IMG/VR virus record: IMGVR_UViG_3300035156_000206
Span: 124,001-188,000 of that record
Direction: 5' to 3' (one strand)
Length of the DNA: 64,000 nucleotides
DNA from: a virus
Within the stretch, counting starts at the first letter, position 1. Every line of letters begins with the position of its first letter. A program made the translations under genes and the position numbers. The notes beneath the pieces are model-generated. The model searched no databases. It was not told where the DNA came from and saw only the letters and a program-made list of their open reading frames with translations. Positions 1-7,204 of this stretch are shown here, piece after piece.

Positions 1-1
1 G

Positions 2-553
2 CGTAAGACCACTACTCCAAAGGTCATCCAGAACTTCTTGAAAGAGATCGTATCACGCATCCTTCGCGGCGAAGACTGGGACGAAATCAATGATCAGATC
101 ATTGAATATCGTGACCATGTTGTCACCAAGATGGATTTGCTGGATATTGGACTTCCTAAGGGTTGCAACAAGATGGAGGAGTATGCTCTCAAGAAGGCAG
201 CTGGCAGGGACTCAACAGGGAAGAAGTACACTATTCCTGGACACGTTGCTGCTGCACTGCACTACAACGAGGCGCTGAAGATATATGGCGACTTGGAGAG
301 CCCAGAGATTGTTTCAGAGATGAAGGTGAAGGTGTTCTACTTGGACAAGCCCGTAAATGGTTTCAAGAGCATTGCACTGCCAACAGATCTGGATCGAGCT
401 CCTGATTGGTTTACAGAGAACTTCAATATCAACCGTGGCGATCACGCACAACGATTGATTGACAATAATCTAGGCCACATCTTTAAAGCGATCGGCAAAG
501 AAGTACCAACAAGACAAACACTGCTGTTTAACAGCCTCTACAGCTTCGAATAG
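2..553 (+). CDS. 43: DNA polymerase gp43, C-terminal part (5' truncated by window)
   Basis: The frame is open from base 2 and has no start in the window, so this is the tail of a longer gene. It reads TTTPKVIQ at its start, matching the STPK segment of T4 gp43 near the thumb domain. It then has an IPGHVAAALHYNEAL stretch equivalent to the T4 region before the C-terminal LPL/IAWP segment, here FKSIALP. The last residues are SLYSFE, resembling the clamp-binding tail of gp43 (SLFDMFDF). Family B replicative polymerase with proofreading is the known role; only the thumb and C-terminal tail are visible. The clamp gene follows after 7 bases, which supports the call. Confidence 0.85.
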   Translation, partial: RKTTTPKVIQNFLKEIVSRILRGEDWDEINDQIIEYRDHVVTKMDLLDIGLPKGCNKMEEYALKKAAGRDSTGKKYTIPGHVAAALHYNEALKIYGDLESPEIVSEMKVKVFYLDKPVNGFKSIALPTDLDRAPDWFTENFNINRGDHAQRLIDNNLGHIFKAIGKEVPTRQTLLFNSLYSFE

Positions 554-560
554 GCAACAA

Positions 561-1298
561 ATGAAACAAACAATTAAACTAAGCCCTGACCTGGTTGCAT
601 ATATCAAGAAGGTCCTAAAGACCGCACAAGTCCTAAAGTTTGAGGATATTGTGATTGGTCGTGATATGGTACGTGGGTGCAATCCGGTTCGTACTGCTGT
701 GATTGTCGATCTGGATGTTCCAGAGCTGCCATTCGAAGGCATTGGCATTGGTGGTGTAGGACGACTGTTGACCCGTATGGGTCTGATGGAGAACTACACT
801 GCCGAAGTCGAGCTGGTGAACAACTTCGTGATGAATTTGGAACTGAAGGTCAAGGGAATGTCAGTGAAATATCGCTGTGCGAACCCGAATGCAATCAAGT
901 CTCCAAAGTCTCTCAAGGACGTTGATGGTTGGACAATGGAGCTCAGTCCAGAAGTGATTGCTCAGCTCACCAAGGGCGCGGCTGCAATGGGTTGTGAGAT
1001 CATCACATTCAAAGTGGTCGAAGATGAGTGCTCACTGACTATGGTCGACTCAAACCGCGACTCATACACCCAGGAATTTCAGGGATATATAGAATCACTG
1101 TTCGGTCACGAAGACACTAGTTCGTTCACGTTCCATTATGACTTGCCTACGCTGCTGAACGTGCTGAAGTTCTGTGACAAGCCAAAGAAGGTTGAGGGAC
1201 CAGAAGGCTCCCTCAAAGTAGTAATCGGTCAAGGTGGATCAATGGTTTGCACCTTGAATTCAATCAAAGTCAGTGTCGCTCCGAGGTCAGTATTATGA
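561..1298 (+). CDS. 45: Sliding clamp / DNA polymerase processivity factor (gp45-like)
   Basis: The protein has 245 aa, close to T4 gp45 (228 aa), and lies directly behind the polymerase. It starts MKQTIKLSPDLVAYIKKV, comparable to the gp45 opening MKLSKDTTALLKNF. It continues as two alternating beta/alpha halves, the second beginning around residue 122 with WTMELSPEVIAQL. In T4 the trimeric clamp tethers polymerase and also activates late transcription through gp55 and gp33. Identity rests on length, position and weak N-terminal similarity, so a fold search would settle it. Its stop overlaps the next start as ATGA. Confidence 0.68.
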   Translation: MKQTIKLSPDLVAYIKKVLKTAQVLKFEDIVIGRDMVRGCNPVRTAVIVDLDVPELPFEGIGIGGVGRLLTRMGLMENYTAEVELVNNFVMNLELKVKGMSVKYRCANPNAIKSPKSLKDVDGWTMELSPEVIAQLTKGAAAMGCEIITFKVVEDECSLTMVDSNRDSYTQEFQGYIESLFGHEDTSSFTFHYDLPTLLNVLKFCDKPKKVEGPEGSLKVVIGQGGSMVCTLNSIKVSVAPRSVL

Positions 1299-1492
1299 AC
1301 ATCGCAATGGTATTTCTGGTTTTCTGGGTCAATGGTGCAACTATGCCTACGGCCAAATTCATTCGCAGCTTTCCTGATATGGACTCCTGCACTAAAGCAA
1401 AAGAGATTGGGAAGCGAGACCCTGACCTCAAAGATGGCTTAGCTTGCATACAAATCCTGGGTACCTTGCCTGATGCTGGCGAACCATTCTAA
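1295..1492 (+). CDS. Small hypothetical protein with hydrophobic N-terminus
   Basis: A 65-aa protein whose ATG overlaps the clamp stop codon (ATGA), a strong sign of translational coupling; an upstream in-frame start inside the clamp gene is less likely. It opens with MNIAMVFLVFWVNG, a short hydrophobic stretch without a clear cleavage site. Two cysteines (CTKAK and ACIQ) lie in the C-terminal half. No family recognised. It may be membrane-associated or exported. Confidence 0.55.
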   Translation: MNIAMVFLVFWVNGATMPTAKFIRSFPDMDSCTKAKEIGKRDPDLKDGLACIQILGTLPDAGEPF

Positions 1493-1512
1493 TTACACAG
1501 TAAGGACATACA

Positions 1513-1776
1513 ATGTTTAAATATATGAAATCCATCCCTGAGCGCTTCGTCCGTTGGTTCGAGCGCCGCAAATACAAACACTCAAGCGAGCCTTGGATCT
1601 CGATCATTGGCGACGTTGAAGATGCCAAGAAAGGCCTAAAGCTGGATATGGATTGGAATGATGCGTTCATCCAATACCTACGCCAGAATGGCATCATCGG
1701 CATCTCTGATGAAGAAGTGGTAGCTCGTTGGATCACCACCCTCCACTCACAACTGTTAGATGAGAGTGATGAATAA
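1513..1776 (+). CDS. Small acidic-tailed protein, possible gp33-like late transcription coactivator
   Basis: The protein has 87 aa, a basic N-terminal half (FVRWFERRKYKHSS) and an acidic C-terminus. The segment DWNDAFIQYLRQNGI followed by EEVVARWITTLHSQLLDES resembles the conserved core of T4 gp33 (YxxAxxxFLEENxI, then xxxIxxxIxxEAxxE). In T4, gene 33 lies just upstream of dsbA and rnh; here the gene ends one base into an rnh-like gene (TAATG overlap). Known gp33 links the clamp to RNA polymerase holding gp55. The match is by eye and the N-terminal half is unlike gp33, so the assignment is tentative. Confidence 0.45.
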   Translation: MFKYMKSIPERFVRWFERRKYKHSSEPWISIIGDVEDAKKGLKLDMDWNDAFIQYLRQNGIIGISDEEVVARWITTLHSQLLDESDE

Positions 1777-2687
1777 TGGCCAAGAGAGAACATCACTTAG
1801 TTCTTGATGCGTCACACTTGCTGTACCGTGCGTACTACGCCAACCCAAATGAACAGTCTGAAATCATTATGGGTCTGGCGATGCACTCAGCATTTCTGGT
1901 AATGAACAAGTACTACAAGAAGTTCAAGCCGGATCGCATTGTCATGTGCTTCGACCGTAACAACTGGCGCAAGGACTACACCTTGTCAGATGAGTGCTAC
2001 TCAAAGCGCATCTACAAAGGCGAACGCCGCAAGGACCAGACTCCCGCTCAGAAAGAGAAGTACGCGGCTTTCAAGAAACACATTGGAGAGTTTGAGGCAA
2101 TGGTGCGCGACCATACAACGATCACTGTCCTTGCTGAGCCACTTCTGGAAGGCGATGATTGTGTTGCTGGTTGGATTCTTCGCAACCCTGAGCACAAGCA
2201 TACCATCATTTCGGGCGACAAAGACTTCGTCCAAATGCTTCGCTGCGAAGGTGTTGAGTTGATGGATCCAGCTACGGACAAGTACCGTACGACTGAAGAT
2301 CCACACTACTACATCTTCGAGAAACTGTTCCGTGGCGAGCCAAAAGGTACGGACAACGTGCTGTCAGCGTATCCACGTATCCATCACACGAAGATCAAGA
2401 AGGCATATGAGGATCCAATTGCCCTGACTAACCTACGTCAAGCTACGTGGACGGACCATGACGGTCGCATCATGGTCGTTGGAAAGTTGTTGGATGAGAA
2501 TAAGCTGCTGATGGATCTGACTTGCCAGCCAGAAGATATCCAAGACATTATGGATGCAATGGTGGTCAGGGCTATGATGAAGAAGCCTAAGTTCTCACAC
2601 TTCCACTTCATGAAGTTCTTGGGTAAATACGAACTCAAGCGCATTGCAGAGCAGTTGGAGACATTCGTCCCAATGCTATCACGTTAA
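1776..2687 (+). CDS. rnh: 5'-3' flap exonuclease / RNase H (T4 Rnh family)
   Basis: A 303-aa protein, nearly the same length as T4 RNase H (305 aa). FEN/PIN-type metal-binding motifs are visible: VLDASHLLYRAYY near the N-terminus, VMCFDRNNWR around residue 57, LLEGDDCVAGW near residue 124 and IISGDKDFVQML near residue 145. A KGTDNVLSAYP helical-clamp-like segment follows. The known role is removal of RNA primers and 5' flaps during lagging-strand synthesis. The start overlaps the preceding stop by one base. The C-terminus is rich in basic residues, consistent with DNA contact. Confidence 0.85.
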   Translation: MAKREHHLVLDASHLLYRAYYANPNEQSEIIMGLAMHSAFLVMNKYYKKFKPDRIVMCFDRNNWRKDYTLSDECYSKRIYKGERRKDQTPAQKEKYAAFKKHIGEFEAMVRDHTTITVLAEPLLEGDDCVAGWILRNPEHKHTIISGDKDFVQMLRCEGVELMDPATDKYRTTEDPHYYIFEKLFRGEPKGTDNVLSAYPRIHHTKIKKAYEDPIALTNLRQATWTDHDGRIMVVGKLLDENKLLMDLTCQPEDIQDIMDAMVVRAMMKKPKFSHFHFMKFLGKYELKRIAEQLETFVPMLSR

Positions 2688-2697
2688 GGAGAACGGT

Positions 2698-2940
2698 ATG
2701 CCAGGTGTATCTAGAGTAGGTGTTGATTCAGCCAGTTCCAAGATTGTGGAGAATCTGGCACCAACCGTTTTCGTCAACGGATCCCCAATCGCTGTTAAAG
2801 GCGCTAAGGAGCAGAATGGAAAGCGTTTATCAGAAGCAAGTTCTACTGTGTTTGCGCACGGAATTGCTGTAGTACGCGCAGGCGACAAGGACAGTGATCC
2901 GAAGCCCGCATCAGGCAGTTCTGATGTAATTGCAGGCTAG
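2698..2940 (+). CDS. PAAR-like spike tip protein (gp5.4 analogue)
   Basis: An 80-aa protein starting at an ATG with a good AAGGAG site; an in-frame upstream extension inside rnh is unlikely. It has the PAAR pattern: MPGVSRVGVDSAS, then TVFVNGSPIAVKG, then STVFAHGIAVVRAGD and a Gly/Ser-rich end. PAAR proteins form a small cone capping the central spike, here presumably the gp5 trimer at 18581-19921. It lies apart from the baseplate block but immediately upstream of a late promoter. Confidence 0.75.
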   Translation: MPGVSRVGVDSASSKIVENLAPTVFVNGSPIAVKGAKEQNGKRLSEASSTVFAHGIAVVRAGDKDSDPKPASGSSDVIAG

Positions 2941-2968
2941 CCGTTTGAATCCCCCTGAAAATTTGAAC

Positions 2969-2976
2969 TATAAATA
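2969..2976 (+). promoter_or_regulatory. Late promoter TATAAATA
   Basis: Exact match to the T4 gp55-dependent late promoter core, 58 bases upstream of the ATG at 3034. A TAGGAG ribosome site lies just before that ATG. Confidence 0.8.
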
Positions 2977-3033
2977 AAGACATGAGCGTGCGATTGTTAG
3001 TCGCACATATACAATGAATCTTAGGAGATTTAA

Positions 3034-3432
3034 ATGATTGGTAAGTACCCACACATCGAATGGATTGATCTGAACGGAAACAACGTCGTTACAGAATGCG
3101 CCATTCTCAAAAAAGACCCAGAAGGTAACATCTACTTCTTCACGCTGAACAGCCTCGATCTGATCGACAAAAAGCGTCTGCTGGATATCGTCACGAACCG
3201 CAACGCCAATATGTACGAGCTGTGGGACTTGATGTCGCAGATCACCATGCGCAATGGCGTCAATGCTCTGGTGTACTTCCACCAATTGGCAAAAGTTCTG
3301 ACCCCTTCCGGTCAAGTTATCGAATGCGATCCATCGCGTCGTGGTCTGGCTCTCCAGAACCGCATTGACGTGGTTGACCAAGACCCAGCCGCTGACGTTC
3401 GTCGTGGCCGTGCTGCTGCCCCAGCTGCATAA
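3034..3432 (+). CDS. Late protein of unknown function, 132 aa
   Basis: Driven by a perfect late promoter and followed by a rho-independent terminator, so it forms its own late transcription unit. The N-terminal two-thirds look like a small globular domain (ECAILKKDPEGNIYFF and WDLMSQITMRNGVNALVYFHQLAKVL). The C-terminus is a flexible Arg/Ala/Pro tail. Late timing suggests a virion or assembly protein; no family recognised. Confidence 0.7.
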   Translation: MIGKYPHIEWIDLNGNNVVTECAILKKDPEGNIYFFTLNSLDLIDKKRLLDIVTNRNANMYELWDLMSQITMRNGVNALVYFHQLAKVLTPSGQVIECDPSRRGLALQNRIDVVDQDPAADVRRGRAAAPAA

Positions 3433-3461
3433 CGAATCAATCCCATCTTGATTGTTTTTCA

Positions 3462-3486
3462 AAAGGACCTTCGGGTCCTTTCTTTT
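3462..3486 (+). terminator. Rho-independent terminator (UUCG loop)
   Basis: An 8-bp perfect stem AAAGGACC/GGTCCTTT around a TTCG tetraloop, followed by a T-rich run. It ends the 3034-3432 unit. Confidence 0.85.
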
Positions 3487-3506
3487 GTCTATACATTCTG
3501 CGCAAT

Positions 3507-3534
3507 AAAAAAGGACGCCTAGGCGTCCTTTTTT
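3507..3534. terminator. Bidirectional terminator palindrome
   Basis: A 28-bp perfect palindrome with core GGACGCCTAGGCGTCC flanked by A6 on the left and T6 on the right. It can terminate transcription from both sides and overlaps the stop codon of the minus-strand gene ending at 3534. Confidence 0.8.
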
Positions 3535-3896
3535 TATCCAACTTGGAACTGTATCACAGAACCGTGGACCTTTTCATTTTCCCATCCAGTATTGGGCATT
3601 CCTACAGGCTGGGTGAAGCTAACCCCTGATTGGCGTGCTTCACGGTACGGAGGATTGATAATGTTGTTTAGCACTTTTCCAGATAGTTGGCCTTGCTCTT
3701 CTCTACCATCTCTCGAGTTGACTACAGACACCATAAACACCATCCCACCATTCTGGCCTCGACGAGTAGTGTAGGTTGCGCCTTTCGGCACATCCTCCAT
3801 ACTTTGCGTCCATCCAGCTTGCTTCAGTAAGTTCTCCACATCATAGGCCATTTCCTGGCCCATGCGTGCATCTTCCAACAATTCCAGAATCTTCAT
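3534..3896 (-). CDS. Hypothetical late-type protein with capsid-targeting-like N-terminus
   Basis: A 120-aa protein that starts with AAAGGAACAGG upstream and sits 9 bases behind the 374-aa virion gene, so it is probably co-transcribed. The N-terminus MKILELLEDARMGQE is short and amphipathic and contains L-x-E sites (ILE, LLE). This is the pattern of T4 internal-head-protein targeting peptides cleaved by gp21. The remainder (ATYTTRRGQNGGMVFMVSVV, and a C-terminal GSVIQFQVG) looks like a small beta-rich domain. Function unknown. Confidence 0.6.
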   Translation of the reverse strand: MKILELLEDARMGQEMAYDVENLLKQAGWTQSMEDVPKGATYTTRRGQNGGMVFMVSVVNSRDGREEQGQLSGKVLNNIINPPYREARQSGVSFTQPVGMPNTGWENEKVHGSVIQFQVG

Positions 3897-3905
3897 CCTG
3901 TTCCT

Positions 3906-5030
3906 TTATTGTGAACGTGCAACCGAGATCGTCAGTGTGTATACAACACGGATCGTACGGTTCGCCGCTTTCAAAATTGGCGAGAAGATGATGTGTGTCA
4001 GAAGACGTTCACGCACGGTTGTTGCATCCGCTGCGTTGTTCTGTACACCAGCCAATTCGCCAGATACTGGAGCTGAGATCGATGTGAAACCAATCAGCTT
4101 GTTGAACAACCAGTTGGTTGGCAATTGTGAAGGCTGTGAGATCGTAATCGCCGAGTTAGGACCTGTTGCAGTACTCGTGATGATCAGGTTACCACCAGCG
4201 TAGATATTGTTCGCTTTGTCTGTCACCGTTGCAGTAGCACCAAGTGTTGCCAACTGAGAGTTGATCAGAGGAATAATGTCGCCGTACGTAACAAACTTGC
4301 TACCAACTGTTCCACCGCTACCAACTGCTGGTGTGGTGAATGTTACTGGCTGCGCGGCACCGCCATTGACAGAGATCGAGAATGTGTACTGACTTGATGC
4401 TGCGAGTCCAGTGTTCGATCCTTTTTCTTTGTTGGAGATGTTAACAACTTGCTTACCTTGGGTGTTGATGTGCTGACGGCCAGAGGTGAACAGGCCCAGT
4501 TCATCAAACATAAATTGCGATTCGGTACCTGTTTGCGGATCATTGTCAGTTGCTTCTTGGCTCGAAGGCTCCAAAGCATTCAATGTCAGGTCAATTGTGA
4601 CAAGCGATACCAGACCTTGTTCCGAACTACGGACACCAGGACCAGAGATATTTGGTACCGCGATCGGATCGTTGGACGGGGAAGCGCCATCGCCTTGACC
4701 GAGCTTGCCACTCTGTTCATCGATTACTTCCGAGTAGGTCTCATTGTAGAGACGTGACTGCCAGCCCGATGGGTCAGGCAGCTGACCATCATTTGCGGTT
4801 TTGTAAGTGATGGTATTACCCACACTAACGGTTGTGCCACCATTGCCGAGAGCAACGCGGTAGATTTGCGCATTTGGCTCATTGGCCAGTGCACGTGCAA
4901 ACACGCGAGCCAAATTTTGTGGGTGGACAGCATTCTGCTCATCTAGCAAAACATTGCCTAAGTCATCGGTGATATGTACGTGGCCGATGATCTTTGCAGT
5001 GGTTGCGTCGTTTTTTGGTTTGCGTTGCAT
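3906..5030 (-). CDS. Probable virion (baseplate/fibre-associated) protein, 374 aa
   Basis: A Gly/Thr/Asn-rich beta protein preceded by AAGGAGATTC. Residues 1-180 resemble phage appendage proteins (GHVHITDDLGNVLLDEQN, then NLARVFARALAN). Residues about 213-298 form a separable module (YTFSISVNGGAAQPVTF, TYGDIIPLINSQL, NLIITSTATGPNSAITI). Similar modules appear in the tail sheath gene and the neck gene of this window. The C-terminus (LLTHIIFSPILKAANRTIRVVYTLTISV) is a beta-rich end typical of attachment domains. Assignment as structural is from composition and the shared module; the exact role is unknown. Confidence 0.6.
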   Translation of the reverse strand: MQRKPKNDATTAKIIGHVHITDDLGNVLLDEQNAVHPQNLARVFARALANEPNAQIYRVALGNGGTTVSVGNTITYKTANDGQLPDPSGWQSRLYNETYSEVIDEQSGKLGQGDGASPSNDPIAVPNISGPGVRSSEQGLVSLVTIDLTLNALEPSSQEATDNDPQTGTESQFMFDELGLFTSGRQHINTQGKQVVNISNKEKGSNTGLAASSQYTFSISVNGGAAQPVTFTTPAVGSGGTVGSKFVTYGDIIPLINSQLATLGATATVTDKANNIYAGGNLIITSTATGPNSAITISQPSQLPTNWLFNKLIGFTSISAPVSGELAGVQNNAADATTVRERLLTHIIFSPILKAANRTIRVVYTLTISVARSQ

Positions 5031-5115
5031 TGGGTGAATCTCCTTAGTATAACTGTTTACTTAATTTCAATTCCACATTACGATATGGGAATAATTAATC
5101 TTTTTGGACACCATC

Positions 5116-5907
5116 ATGTATTTACTGCGCTTGTATAACGACACCCACAACGAATTCAATGTTTTCGAAGTGCCTGTGTTGCCAAACGAAAAACAGACGG
5201 TTCTGTCCTTAGCTGGTGATATTTATGATCGTAAGCACTTAATGGAATGGTTGCGTCCACTTGCGGCTCGTTTCAAGGCAGTTGTCGTTGTTCTTGGCAA
5301 CCACGATTACTGGAAAGGCGACGTTGACCGTCTCCAAGTGACTATCAAACAGTGGCAGCGGGATAACCCTATTCCTAACTTGCATGTCCTGTTTGACGAA
5401 GCCGTAGAGATTGATGGTACTGTATTCTTCGGTGGCACAATGTGGACAGATCTGAACAAAAAAGATCCTCTCACGATGATCAGCGACAAGCCATTCAACG
5501 ACTTCAGGATGATACGGTACGAAAATTACATCAAGCGCTGGTCACCAAAGGAGCAGTACCGCCGCCACTACGTGTACCGTCAGAAGCTGTGGAACACCCT
5601 TGCATTACCTGAACATCAAGGTAAACGCTTTGTGGTATTGTCTCATCATGCGCCACACCAGTTGAGTTCAGACCCTCGTCGCACAGACCGTATAGAGAAT
5701 GGCTTCTACACGTCCGATTTGTCCGAACTCATCCTGGATCACCCACAGATCGTTCTTTGGCATCATGGTCATACTCACTACAAGAATTGGTACTACATTG
5801 GTGATACTCCAGTTGCTTGCAACCCTCGTGGATATATTCCCGAGGGGCCTGTTAAAGACTTTGACCCTGAGATGATCATTGACCTGGATGCTATGCCAGT
5901 TCCGTAA
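5116..5907 (+). CDS. Calcineurin-like metallophosphoesterase
   Basis: A 263-aa protein with the full metallophosphoesterase signature: NDTH near the N-terminus, AGDIYDR, LGNHDYW, SHHAPH and HHGHTHY. These are the two-metal ligands of the calcineurin-like superfamily (DxH, GDxxD, GNHD/E, H, GHxH). The ATG at 5116 is preferred to the upstream TTG at 5104 because the conserved domain starts almost at once. Substrate unknown. It is a lone plus-strand gene between two minus-strand structural blocks and its end overlaps the convergent gene by 17 bases. It is distinct from the gp47 nuclease at 25619. Confidence 0.82.
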   Translation: MYLLRLYNDTHNEFNVFEVPVLPNEKQTVLSLAGDIYDRKHLMEWLRPLAARFKAVVVVLGNHDYWKGDVDRLQVTIKQWQRDNPIPNLHVLFDEAVEIDGTVFFGGTMWTDLNKKDPLTMISDKPFNDFRMIRYENYIKRWSPKEQYRRHYVYRQKLWNTLALPEHQGKRFVVLSHHAPHQLSSDPRRTDRIENGFYTSDLSELILDHPQIVLWHHGHTHYKNWYYIGDTPVACNPRGYIPEGPVKDFDPEMIIDLDAMPVP

Positions 5908-6466
5908 GCCTGTGGATGGTCAAAGCCTTCAATTTGGCCACTTCAGCAATGGTGCTACAGTTCTGCAAATTATGCTTTCCAGAAAGTCTTACACTCTCGA
6001 TCGCTGAAATTTTTGTCATCCACTCTGAGCGGCGTTTAACTACGTTCTCAGCGATATCTTTCATCGGAACGAGAAGTATTTCTCTTTCGATTTCCAGCAG
6101 TGGATATTCATGGTACCGGACTGGCTTTGTGGTTGACAAAAAGTCCAGTGCCTGTTCATACTTCTCGCGGTACACTTCTGCTTGTCCTGGGATGTCAGTG
6201 ATGTGCTTTACTCTGGCATGCCCAGCCGCAATGTCAATTGCACGTGCAGCTTCTTCTTTTCCAGCCTCGAATAGGATCGTCTCTTCAGTTGCTGGACCAA
6301 ACAATCCTGTCGTTTGGTGCAAACGCCATCCGGGCTGAGGCTGTGGATTGGCGTTTGACACTTCAATCCATTCCGTCAGTCCTTCCCCAATGTCTTCCAT
6401 CGGGTAGTCAGTGTCTACAACTTGCAGTACTTTGTTGTGTTTTAATTGTGCGTATCTGTAGTTCAT
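5891..6466 (-). CDS. Hypothetical protein, tail fibre assembly/virion-like, 191 aa
   Basis: Starts MNYRYAQLKHNKVLQVVDTD, a layout seen at the front of many small tail-fibre assembly or fibre-tip proteins. A helical segment AAGHARVKHITDIPGQAEVY follows, resembling a segment common in phage tail-associated proteins with an AAGxAR..YxTDxPGQ..VY pattern. The final third is predicted helical. Last gene of the baseplate transcript; it begins one base into the preceding stop (TAATG). Function is inferred only from context. Confidence 0.5.
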   Translation of the reverse strand: MNYRYAQLKHNKVLQVVDTDYPMEDIGEGLTEWIEVSNANPQPQPGWRLHQTTGLFGPATEETILFEAGKEEAARAIDIAAGHARVKHITDIPGQAEVYREKYEQALDFLSTTKPVRYHEYPLLEIEREILLVPMKDIAENVVKRRSEWMTKISAIESVRLSGKHNLQNCSTIAEVAKLKALTIHRLTELA

Positions 6467-6699
6467 TAACGTTTCATTTCTAGTTGGCGAGTAACGCTGG
6501 TTGACAACTGGCGCAACATCCCGTGGAATGTTACTGGATCGACTTTGATCTTGCCACAGTTGAAGTCCTTTATGACCTCATCTGGTACACTACTGAAGAT
6601 GAAGGTACCTCTACGGCCCTCCACCTCAATCGACTCCATCAAAAATCCCTGCAGCTTCAAGCATGCTGCAAGGACGATGTCAGTAGTTCTATATTGCAT
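6466..6699 (-). CDS. DUF5659-like small protein
   Basis: A 77-aa protein: MQYRTTDIVLAACLKLQGF, then VEGRRGTFIFSSVPDEVI, then a VDPVTFHGMLRQL ending. This is the order of the DUF5659 family: a TTD-xxLAA-L helix, a two-strand R-x-xFxF unit, and a VDPxxF segment. These small proteins are common in phages and have no known function. Here it is coupled to both neighbours in the minus-strand late transcript. Confidence 0.65.
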   Translation of the reverse strand: MQYRTTDIVLAACLKLQGFLMESIEVEGRRGTFIFSSVPDEVIKDFNCGKIKVDPVTFHGMLRQLSTSVTRQLEMKR

Positions 6700-6709
6700 A
6701 TCATGCTCC

Positions 6710-7204
6710 TTAGATCACTTGAATAGACAGCGATTCAATGATCGTCGCCCCAACAGAGTCTTCCCCGTTGTCTTGTTGCTCAAATGCCAATCGGCTCATA
6801 TTTTCAGAATCAAACCCTTGTTCATCGAATGCTGTCATATCCCAGCCCATTGAGTGCAAGTTGGCATACGTGAGGATTTCCTCGGACAGATTCATGTCAA
6901 TGAACATCTGCAGTTGTTCCGATATTGCTGTCAGAATGCGACTTGGTGATGCAGCATCGGAGAAGTGCGGATAATCCCATTGGTCCGCATCATACGGTCC
7001 AGTATCCCATCCCACTCCTGGAACAACGAAGAACTTATTCGAGTCAGTGGTCATCTCGATGTAGATCTCGTACCGCTCATTGATCGTTGCCCTTACAGGC
7101 TCGGTGTACACATACTCAAGGATAACCTCGTACACCTTGGTGTGGTACGGCTTTACCACACCAACGTATTCAATCAGACTTGCTAGTGGATCACGTTTAC
7201 TCAT
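6710..7204 (-). CDS. Baseplate-block protein of unknown function, 164 aa
   Basis: An acidic protein beginning MSKRDPLASLIEYVGVVKPYHTKVYEVILEYVY, which overlaps the end of the giant virion gene by 8 bases, so the two are translationally coupled. The opening (VGVVKPYHTKV) also resembles segments found within very large phage virion proteins, so it may be a detached terminal domain of the giant protein. A structural role next to the baseplate is inferred from position. Confidence 0.6.
   Translation of the reverse strand: MSKRDPLASLIEYVGVVKPYHTKVYEVILEYVYTEPVRATINERYEIYIEMTTDSNKFFVVPGVGWDTGPYDADQWDYPHFSDAASPSRILTAISEQLQMFIDMNLSEEILTYANLHSMGWDMTAFDEQGFDSENMSRLAFEQQDNGEDSVGATIIESLSIQVI

Noticed and set aside
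1247-1294. Upstream extension of the 65-aa gene
   Set aside because: It would lie entirely inside the clamp gene; the ATG overlapping the clamp stop gives the usual coupled start.
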